From: Mantamonas sphyraenae | Lineage: Eukaryota > CRuMs > Mantamonadidae | Assembly (NCBI GenBank): GCA_026936335.1 | Contig: JAPMXV010000026.1 | Span: 124,001 to 188,000, forward strand | Length of the DNA stretch: 64,000 nucleotides | Reading direction: 5' to 3' | Part shown: positions 37,101 through 45,509 of the stretch, one piece after another | How positions within the stretch are numbered: position 1 is the first letter of the stretch | Layout: every line of letters begins with the position of its first letter | Notes under the pieces: model-generated | Told to the model about the DNA's origin: nothing | Database searches by the model: none | What the model saw: only the letters and a program-made list of their open reading frames with translations | Program-made: the position numbers and the translations under genes

Positions 37101-40100
37101 TCCACCGACGCCAAACTGCGTCTGAAAGTCGGTTGTGTACAGCGGGGTGCATCCCGCAGCCACGCCAGCCTGTGCCGTCACGTTGGCGATCCCATCCGTC
37201 ACAAACACAGACAACACATCGTCACCCACCCAGGGGTCAAACGACACACTCATGCCCTGCCATGCGGCCATGAGATCTGCCGACGAGCCAGTCACGGTCA
37301 TTGCCGTGCTGCCTGTGCCCGTGTTGCATGCCTTGCACGACACGCTCATGCTCAGTGTGTTGTTATCCACATCACCCACAGTCAGCGGATACGCCTTGCC
37401 CAAGGCCACGGGGTTGCCATCCACGACCAGCGGCACCCCAGTCATGGTGGGTGCCGTGTTGATCACCTGCTTGCTGCCAAACGCATCCACACCACCTGCC
37501 GAGGTGCCTCCAAACAACGTGCCGTTTGTGATGCCTGCAAACACAAGCAGTTGCTGTGCACACCCTGCACTCATGGCCGTGATTTCGTCGTCACTGGCGC
37601 TGCCCAATTGCACCGTGTACACCACCTTGCCAGCACGGTAGTCCAGCACGTAGTAGAACGCGTCGCGTCCGCCAGCGGAGGCGGACGTTGATCCTGCCAC
37701 CACACCCGTGGTCCAACCGCCGGCCACGATCTGTCCCGATCCAGACAGGCGAGCCAGCGACGTGACAGTGCCCACGCCTGTTGTACTGCCCATGTGTGTC
37801 CACACTGTTTCTCCTGTGCTTGTGTTCAGAGCCACCACGGGCAATGTTGTTTCGCCCCACGCTCCGCTGACGTACAACACGCCTTTGTCATCGCTCACGG
37901 CACAGCTTGTGGCCGTGTCGTTGGTCGCTCCGCCCATCACTTTGCCCCATGCAATCGATGAGCCGTTGCTACTGGCGTCGTATTTGACCACCAACCAATC
38001 GTTCAGGCCGATCTGTGCCTGTCCCGGATATCCTGCGTCTGTGCGTCCCACAACATACGTGTTTCCCTGCATGTCCATACACACCGCGCCTGCCTCTTGG
38101 TTGCCCGGCAGTCCCGGCTGCGTGGCCCATGTGAGATACCCCGTCTTCACGTCAAAGCGAATCATCGCCAGATCCTTGCCTTGCGGCGAATCGTTGTACA
38201 TGCTGCCTGTGGTGTCTCCCACCACAGTCACTGTCGATTCGTCGTGCGACAGCACAATGCCTGCCACAGAGTCTGATGCGTCGCTGCCCATGTGCCGGTA
38301 CCACAGCTGTGCGCCGTTGGCATCCAACTTGACAAGCACCCAATCCTCTGCACCAAGCGGATTCACACCGCCCGCCTCAAACTGGGCGTCTGTTTGCACA
38401 GCCACGTACACGTTGCCGCGTGTGTCGGTCACCACTCCCTTGGTGATGTCATTGCCTGCCCTGCCCAGCATCGTGGTCCACACGGGCAGTCCGTTGCTGG
38501 CCAGTTTGCGCACGTACACGTCATGCAGTCCCTTGTTGGTCGATGGTGCAAACGCACCCAATGTGCTGCCTGCCACCACCACCTGTCCGTGTGCATCCAC
38601 GTGCACACCGCCGACTGTGTCTGCTGCCGTCGTGCCCATCATTCCTTGCCACGGCGTCGCTGCATCGGGTGCACACCCACGCACAACGGCGGTGGCGTTG
38701 GTTGTCATTCCCGTGGGGTCCGTAACACGCATCGTCACGGTGGACTGCGTGGCAAACGCGGCGTTGTTTGAAAACGTGGCTGTGACTCCACCCCATGCTG
38801 CTGTCAGCTCTGCCGCCGTACCCACGACCGGTGCCGTCACCGAAAGAGTGCAATGGTTGCACGTCAGCGTCATCGTCAGCGTGCTGCTGTCGGCGTCTGT
38901 GATTTCCACGGGATGCGACGCACCCAGTGTTGCCACACGATCCATGGTGAGCGGGAACCCAAGCAACAGGGGACGTGCCATCACATTGTGGGTGATCAGC
39001 ACGGCGTCGTAGCCCCCTTGTACATCCGAGTACAAACTGTTTCGCGTTTCTCCGCCAATCACCACCTGGTTGCTGCATCCGGCTCGGACTGCGTTGAACA
39101 CGTCCTGCAGGCCCTCTTTGCCCACTTCAAACGCCTCGATGAGGTTTCCTCGCAGATCCCAGGTCATGTACAGTGCCCACCCTTTGTTGTCAAACTGATT
39201 GCCCACAAAGGATCCAGCCGTGTTGCCGACACCCACCAGCACGCCAGACGGGGTCAAGTCCAGCGCCAGGATGTTGTCTTCCCGTGGTGTGCCATACTGT
39301 TTGGTCCACAGCGAGGTGCCATCCATGGCACGCAGTGCCACCAGGGCAATGGTAAGATCCACCTCGCCTGGCACCCCATCAAAGCCATTGTTTGCTTGAG
39401 CCACCGCATACACGACATCCGTATCGTCATGGACCACACAGTCGCGCAAGGATTCACTGGACAGAGAGGTGAACAGCCGCGTCCACACCTCATCGCCAGA
39501 CGCATTGAGTTTGATCATCAAACCCGCTCTGTTGCCACCTTGCACCTGCACACCTCCCCACGTTCCTGCCGATGAGAAGCCCACAACGTACACGTTGCCC
39601 TGTTTGTCTGTGCAAAGGCCCTGGGGCGCCGTGTTGCCACCCGATGCGCCAAACTGCCGACCCCACACAATGGTGCCACTCGAGGCGTGTACCTTGGCCA
39701 CCGCAAGGTCGTAGGTGTTTCCCTTTCTCGGGGCAAACACATTCCCCCTTGCCTCCAACGCTCCGTACACATACATCTGTTGGGGATCCTTGGACAGGCC
39801 CATCGCATGCATGAGGTCCGATCCACCAGTGCCAATCAACAGACTCCACAATCGATTTCCGTCCGTATCGTACTTGAACAGCAACGCATCACCCTGGCCT
39901 TGGTGCACATTGCCGTCAATACTCCCCTTGAGGTTGCCCGCCGCATACACGTTGCCCTGTGCATCGGTTTGCATGGAGAACAGTTCGTCGGAGGAAGGGA
40001 AGCCCAATTGCGTTGCCCACTGTTCCACGCCTTCGCGGTTGTACTTGCGCAACACAATGTCGAGGCTGCCGACATGGGTAAACCCAGGAATGGCTCCTGC

Positions 40101-43100
40101 TGTTTTCATGCCTGCAAAGATGTTGCCTTGGCTGTCGATGGCCACCGCGCCGTAGTAGTCGTGTTCCGTCGTGCCTGTTTGGATGCGCAGTTCCTTCCCT
40201 GCCGCACGACAGCCTGTGCTCGGCGACCCCTGACACAGCCACTGTGTGCGCATGCCCGCCTCGTACGCTTGGTATGGAAGCACGTGCGATGGCATGTCTG
40301 TGGCAAGACTGTGCTCCTCCCGATCCACCTCTCCTTCGGCCACCACCTGCTTGGCGTCCCTGTGCCACGACACACCCGTCCACATGCGTTCTCCCACACG
40401 TGGTGGCGTTTGCAAACTCATGGCCAACTGTGTCAGGTAGTCTGTCGTCTGCACCGTGGACGTGGGTGCCAGGATGCCTCCCTGGGCTTCACACGCTGCC
40501 TTTGCCTCGTGCCACGACAGCGGCGTCGACGAGCGATGCACACGCACCGTCGATCGCGATTGCGACTGTTTGAAGCTGTCGGGCATGACCAGTCCCTCCG
40601 TGGTCAGCTTCACATGTGTGGGGATGGTTTGCGGGCGCTGGGTGGCGCGTGTGTTGGCACATGCCGTGGCCATATGGGCACTGCGTGCACCCACGCCTCC
40701 TGCGCCTGATTGATCGCCACCATTCACAGACACACCTGCCCTCAAGTTGTACTCCGTCGGGGCGAACTCCTGTCCGTTGCCCACAAAGTAGACGATGCCA
40801 GCACCTCCAGACCCTCCGCATGTCGTTGTGCCACACAGTCCCTGTGTGCCCCTACACTTGTACGCCCCTGTTCCAGTGACACGATTCTCCACAGCCACCA
40901 CCACCAAGCCTCCGCCTCGTCCTCCGTCGCCTGCCTCACCCGAGCCTGCCCCACTGCCTGATCCTCCTCCTCCTCCCAATCCAGGCACATCCCCTGCACT
41001 GTACAACCATCCACCCTGCGCCGCTTTGCTCACGGGTTGACTCCCGCTTCCGCCGACGCCGCCTCCGCCGCCTCCGCTGCGTGCAGGGTAGCCCAATGCC
41101 CCGCCTCCTCCGACGCCGATGGCCTGTGAGGTGGGCACCGTGCTGTATCCGTACTGTCCTTCGCCAGGAAGACCGTGGCCTGTGTCTGCGGGTGCCTTTC
41201 CGCCCCGAAACCCTGCGCCTTCCGCGTTCAAGGCAGTGCCTGCTTCCAGATGCAGGTTTGCCGCACGCACAGCCAGAATGCCACCCACAGTGCCATTCCA
41301 GGCCTGCGGGATGAGCTGGGTGCCGTTTGTGAGATTGAGTGTGTTGTACACTGCCACACGCACCAGCTGCGAGCCGAGGGAGGTGTAGAAGGAGCCAGCA
41401 GGACGATCCAGGGTCAGTGTGCGTTGGTCTGCAGACACAGCAAGCACCCTGGCCATGACCATGGTGGGTGCAGTGGGGGTGTGTTGTGCCGCAGCTGTGC
41501 CCAGGTCCCTGCGCTGTGTGGCATGCAGGAGGACATAGTCCCGTGTGGTAAAGGCACTCGCGGGAGCATCGGTCAACCGCACGGTTGTGTCGTCCGCATC
41601 CACGTCGTGTGCAAGGGCAAAGTATTCGTTGACGACGTGAGTGCCTGAGGAGAACACCTTGACGGCGTACTGGTCATAGTCGCATGCAAAGGGGCTGACG
41701 TAGCGGAGGGTGCGAAAGGAGGCAGCGACTGCGGAGGATCCCACGTGGATGCCTGCCACTCTCACGTGCACATTCTGCACGTCGAGATGCGAGGCGGCAT
41801 TCATGGGACATTCCACCGTGTGTGTGTCCACAAACCATCCGGTAACAGCAGTGGTGGTCGCCGATGCCCCCGTGTCGAGCTCACACGACACGTTGAGGGG
41901 ACGACGACACACGGGCACGGCAACTTGGTTGTAGAGTGCGCCTGACCACTGCGGTGGGCTGGCAAACGAGCGTCGGGATGGTTGGAATGTGCTTGTCTCC
42001 TTGCCGTCGGGCGACGGCGACGCCTGGAAGTTGGCGTACGTGGTGGGTGAGCCGTCATTGTTGACCCAGTAGTGCATGTGTCCCATGGCATTCTGCGGTC
42101 CAAACACCACGCCTGTCTGTTGAGCCACCGACGACACAAAGTCACCCTCCAAGCGGCTGTGGATGGATGCCAGCACAGCCCCGTTGGCTTCGCAGTATGC
42201 ATGTGCACCGTCCAACTTCATGGCCGACAACGAGGCACTGCTGTTGCTGAAGCCCGTGCGAAAGAAGCAATCACGCCAGTTGCAACCCCAGTAGGCGTGG
42301 GTGGCCAAATTGAGGCCGCTCAGACGCAAACGCAAGGCAGTGACCCCAATCGCAGCCGCGGTGTCCTCCATCTGCACGTCAGTGCATGCCGACTGACCCA
42401 TGACTGAGATCGACCCACTTCCTCCGTTGCCTCCCTGTGCCTGCGCAGTCTGTGCACCCACACCTCCGTCCAGCAGAGCGTACGAGGGCAACGTCGCGGG
42501 GGACTCGATCACATCTCCCTGGATAAACACGGAGCCTCCACCTCCACCTCCGCCTGGTCCAAAGGCAGAGGTGTCATTGGGCATGGCTCCAGCCATACCA
42601 CGCACGTCCACCTTTGCGTTGGGTCCCATGATGATCTTGTCTGCCAGAATCATCACCAGTCCGCCGCCTCGCCCTCCTGCCCCACTGTAGCCATCCTTGC
42701 TCCCTCCAAACGCACCCGATCCTCCTCCACCGCCCCAGTGCACTCGAAACGGGTTGTAGTTACCCTGGGGTGCCTGTGCCACGGAGTTGGGTGCTGCCTC
42801 ACTCTCACCCCCACAGTGGCATCCAGACGTGAACCTCCACCTCCGCCTCCAGAAAAGGCCCCAGTCACATCATCGCCTGCTCCTCCCCCCGATTGACCAG
42901 GCTGGTATGTCGCCGAGTCCAGTACAGCACATTCTGGTCCATATTCGGGTACGCCCACTGTGGGGCTCCCAGGGGACTATTCATCGAGCGATCTCCCTCG
43001 CCTTGGTACCCCTTGCGTGACACGGATGAGCTTGTGCCAACCACAGCCGGGCCTCCTCGGAAGCCCTTGCCCTCTGCGGACAGGACGCCGTTCCAGTTGA

Positions 43101-44071
43101 ACGTGCGAACGTGCAGCAGGATGTTTCCACCTCGCGTCCCATCCCTGCCATGCGTACAACGTGTCAGTGAGATGGCCAAGCATGTGTATGGAGGTGGACA
43201 TGTGAATGCCGTCACGTGCAATGTCGTCCCTACCATGCCAAGGCCTCGTAGCGGCCGTCGAGATTGAAAGTTCCGACGCGCTCGAATTTGTGTGCTCGAC
43301 ACCTGCCCGTGCTATCCGTAATGCAGGTGAATGGCACTCCGTGGTCAACCTCAAACCATGAGGGTGTCCTGGCCACCACTTTGCGGATGGCCCAGGCATT
43401 GTGGTCCTGTGTGGGACACGGCAGAGAGAGGAAACGCAGAACGTGTGTGAGCAACTTGCATCAAATGCTTCCACAGGCGAGAAACACACAGAGGAGGACA
43501 CGGCGTGTGGATGGAAAAGGGGAACGTGGCGTGTGGAGACATTTGCAGAGCATGCAGTGTTGTGTGGTGGTCATTGTGTGGTGTGGAAAGCTGTGAGGAG
43601 CCGGGCACAGGGACAATTGGAGAACACGCACAAACGTCACCGCCGACTCCACGGTCCGTGGATCCGCTGTTTGGAATTGTTGCAGGAGCACATAGTCGCC
43701 CACGATGAACTGGTGGTTGCCCACACTTGTGATGCGAATCTGCTGCGGGTGGAACGTTTCCACGTCCACGCTGTACTCAAACGCAGTCTCGTTGCCTGCG
43801 ACATTTTTGGTGTTTGTCTTGAAATCGTCACACGGCAGCACCACAAACTTGCCACCGTTCTCGCCTGGGGCGTGGTGTGAGGCAAAGCCGCAGTGGTGAG
43901 TGTGAGTTATGCAAGCAGCAACTTGCGGTGTGATCCGGGAACATGCTCTCTCCTCTCTCTCCCCGCGAGCTGCCACGTACCTAGATTTGTCACGGCTGCA
44001 TGACACACCATACATGTGGTGGCCATGAGCAATGTAACTGTCCACAGTATCCTGTGTCGACGTTGCAGCAT
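10167..44071 (-). CDS. giant (~11,100 aa) multidomain cell-surface receptor with TRP-like membrane region
   Basis: Proposed exons on the minus strand: 43981..44071 (signal peptide), 43632..43864, 43234..43406 and 43144 down to 10167. The frame from about 42774 to 10167 is open for ~10,870 codons without a stop. Exon 1 encodes a hydrophobic leader, [17 protein letters not shown], and introns have GTACGT, GTGCGT and GTAGGG donors with CAG acceptors. Splicing at 43234/43144 recreates AWDGTRGG, matching AWNGTVGG in the second copy of the cassette, which supports the model. Within exon 4 the frame must change twice (near 42,910-42,930 and at the G5 run 42,810-42,814). Adding one base at each gives a continuous homologous sequence, so I read these as single-base deletions rather than real ends. 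Domain order is in the following entries. The protein would be about 1.1-1.2 MDa. Function is unknown; architecture says adhesion or mechanosensing at the cell surface. Confidence 0.85.
11530..13080 (-). other. Cys-rich ephrin-receptor-like stalk and ~9-span TRP-like membrane region
   Basis: About 13,080-12,590 encodes a cysteine-rich segment (Cx[28 protein letters not shown]) of the GCC2_GCC3/ephrin-receptor-like type. About nine hydrophobic helices follow (12,590-11,530), including [42 protein letters not shown] and [17 protein letters not shown], then [16 protein letters not shown] before the last two helices. This arrangement of Cys-rich stalk, many helices and RPF-type loop occurs in TRP-like proteins of fungi, oomycetes and other protists. 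The remaining ~450 residues (to 10,167) are cytosolic, partly coiled coil, and end in alternating acidic and Lys/Arg runs. Confidence 0.65.
13090..19080 (-). repeat. 17 tandem ~350-bp Ig-like repeats
   Basis: Each repeat of ~115 residues starts with a GxPxxLxV-type strand, then a V(R/L)DAGxN turn, and ends with a GxYxLxxxxxGLxxxxxxxxV strand. I count 17 such starts. They form the membrane-proximal stalk before the Cys-rich segment. The repeats are divergent, so they are not a recent tandem expansion. Confidence 0.65.
19100..26150 (-). other. giant protein middle: filamin-type repeats, IPT/TIG pair and discoidin-like domain
   Basis: From right to left there are about eleven filamin-type Ig repeats, recognisable by xRDxxGN and GTYxxxVxLxGxxIxGSP patterns. 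Ten lie between ~26,150 and ~22,050, and the eleventh near 20,550-20,260 after propeller nine. Two copies of a DUF4082-like beta-sandwich ([10 protein letters not shown] / [10 protein letters not shown]) interrupt them at about 24,250-23,230. Two IPT/TIG domains follow (about 20,260-19,750; [19 protein letters not shown]). A discoidin/F5-8C-like domain with paired cysteines comes next (about 19,720-19,100). All are extracellular beta-sandwich modules used in adhesion receptors. Names are by motif only. Confidence 0.6.
28050..40190 (-). repeat. eight tandem ~1.52-kb units: SBBP-like propeller + Ig/cadherin-like domain
   Basis: The coding sequence is built of eight units of about 1,520 bp (~505 residues). 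Each has roughly seven blades of the SBBP type (xDxxGNVYVxGxTxG...LxKxxxxGxxxW), forming a beta-propeller. A compact Ig/cadherin-like domain follows, starting P(T/Q)xxGLP and carrying a Cys-x-x-Cys pair (CNHC, CKAC, CSAC, CQAC, CSHC, CTAC, CSAC, CSHC). The GLP-type landmarks lie near 38,940, 37,415, 35,885, 34,375, 32,860, 31,340, 29,815 and 28,340, so spacing is regular. Copies are diverged in sequence, so this is an old protein-level repeat rather than a recent array. A ninth, isolated propeller lies at about 21,920-20,600. Confidence 0.8.
40190..43864 (-). other. giant protein N-terminus: Gly-rich GFRGG cassettes and C-type-lectin-like domains
   Basis: Two copies of a cassette lie here: 43,864-42,560 and about 41,860-40,750. 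Each is a beta-rich segment (xxDYVLLQ/xRDYVLLH), then AW(D/N)GTxGG, then AEGxGFRGG, then several runs of 5-6 glycines and a final GGRGGGLV(M/V) strand. Each is followed by a C-type-lectin-like domain: about 42,300-41,890 ([17 protein letters not shown]) and about 40,560-40,200 ([16 protein letters not shown]), with matching Trp/Cys signatures. A third cassette plus lectin-like domain occurs further on, at about 27,930-26,160. These modules suggest carbohydrate or ligand binding at the cell exterior. Calcium-binding residues of true lectins are not clearly kept. Confidence 0.6.
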
Positions 44072-44120
44072 TGTGTTACGTTGGCTCGACCAACGGAACG
44101 AGAACTTTCCCCACGAAACG
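44072..44120. promoter_or_regulatory. 49-bp bidirectional promoter with symmetric element
   Basis: Only 49 bp separate the start codons of the giant gene (-) and the MRH gene (+). In it, 44079-44095 is an inverted repeat: arms CGTTGG and CCAACG around a 5-bp spacer. That could be a dimeric factor site serving both directions. No TATA box is visible. Confidence 0.5.
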
Positions 44121-45436
44121 ATGCTTCGATCTTCCTGCTTTCTGGCCATGGTGCTTCTGATTGGCACATGCGCAGCCTATTCATGCACGCCGTACATCAA
44201 CGGCAGGTCCTTCGACTTTTCCTCGATCGAGAACAGAACGTACACCGGGTACATGAACGGCTCCGTCATCTATGTTGCCCCGTGCGGTGTGGCGTCCTCC
44301 CAATCTGGGCGCTGGAAGTCATCGGAATCCTTCCAGGTTTGTAGGTTGCGTGGGAGGCAGGGAGGCTGCGTTTGCCGCAGGGGATGGTCGAAAAAAGGGG
44401 GGTTTCCGGTACACGCAAAACGGCGTGCTGCACTGCATGGAGGGGTCATGAATGTGCTTGACAGGTGTTTTCCAATGTGCGATGTGATTTCGGTGTGCTC
44501 TGCATTATTGCTGTACAGTTTATGTCGCCAACCGGCGAGCTGGGCGTTGTGTTGTGTTCCGAGCTCGTCGCATTTGGGAATTTTGTGAACACCGCTTTTT
44601 TTCTGCAGGCCAATGGGACATTTGAGGCCATCGTGTGCGACGCAGAAATATGAGATGCACTGCATGTATGAGTTTGCAATGCATGCATGGAGTTGTGTGT
44701 GATTGGGTGTGGTTGGGAAGCACGATGTGGCGGTGCAGAAAAAGGAGAAAGCGCATCGCTGACAATCCCGTTTGCACGCAGTCCCCAACGGTGGTGTTTC
44801 TGTGGTGGGCATGCCCAACGTGCAAACATGGAGCACCTCTGGTCCCAACGTGCAGGTGACGTACGGCGGTGGCGATCTGTGCCTGAACAACCCTCGCCAG
44901 ATCACGTTGAACATCTCCTGCGATGTCAACACGCAGGGAGCTTTGGATACGCTTGAAGCCAGCTCCAGCGATCCGTGCCACTATCTGGCACAGTTCCGCA
45001 CCAACGCACTGTGCCAGAGTGGCTGTGGCATCAACGTCAACGGCCGCTTCAAGGACTTTTCGGCCCTGCAGAACATCACCATTTGAAGCAAACGACGCAG
45101 ACAACAACCTGTACGAGTTTGCAGTGTGCAGCGATGCAGAGGATCACGAAAAGACGTGCTCAAAGTCTGGATCTGCATTCCAGGTCACCAACAACGGATT
45201 CTGCAAACTGCTCGGCATCCCGCAGTACTCTTTACTGGTCCACTGGCGCGTCTCCCAAGGCTGTTGCCAGCCTGAAGTACAGCGGTGGTGATTCATGCGG
45301 AACCACGGGCAGCACCTTCACCATCAACTTCATGTGCGACCGAACAACCAAGGGTCAGCCACATGGTCTGGTCTTTGAGAACCCTGCTGGCAGCTGTCAG
45401 TACTTCCTCGACTTTGGCACGATGTACGCCTGCTGA
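44121..45436 (+). CDS. secreted mannose-6-phosphate-receptor-homology (MRH) protein, frame broken
   Basis: Model: join(44121..44336,44609..44665,44782..45436), with GTTTGT...TGCAG and GTATGA...CGCAG introns. Exon 1 encodes a signal peptide (CFLAMVLLIGTCAA) and the start of an MRH/CIMR-like domain. A second, similar domain follows, each with a YGGGDLC or YSGGDSC landmark and a terminal C.Y....F...C. There is no transmembrane segment, so the product should be secreted or lumenal; MRH domains bind mannose-6-phosphate or N-glycans. The frame breaks three times: after GAAA (~44,655), at TTT 45083-45085 and at TTT near 45,223. One base more at the first and one fewer at the other two gives exactly 309 codons, so sequencing errors at short homopolymers are likely. 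A young pseudogene is the alternative. Confidence 0.65.
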
Positions 45437-45509
45437 TAAGGTGTGCATGTGTCCACGTGTGCCTGTGTGCGCGTTTTTGTTGTCGATTCATGAATCAATG
45501 GAATTCGCC
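45437..45509. terminator. convergent 3' gap with 12-bp perfect palindrome
   Basis: A gap of 73 bp between the stops of the MRH gene (+) and the UBX gene (-). Positions 45485-45496 read GATTCATGAATC, a perfect palindrome. The same GATTCA/TGAATC words form the arms of the inverted repeat at 52418-52487 in another convergent gap. A shared 3'-end role is inferred only. Confidence 0.4.

Noticed and set aside
13090-40190. CRISPR-like or satellite DNA interpretation of the regular repeats
   Set aside because: The repeats exist at protein level only; copies differ strongly at DNA level and lie in one open frame.
10194-42690. Many long open frames on the plus strand opposite the giant gene, including one of 891 codons at 10194-12869
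   Set aside because: They are antisense shadows of a GC3-biased minus-strand gene. Their translations are His/Arg/Cys-rich, without domains, and the minus-strand product has consistent repeated domains throughout.
42775-42809. A 35-nt micro-intron as the preferred explanation of the frame change
   Set aside because: It has acceptable ends but would be under half the size of the next smallest intron. A one-base correction in the G5 run restores a continuous homologous frame, and other genes here show similar homopolymer breaks.
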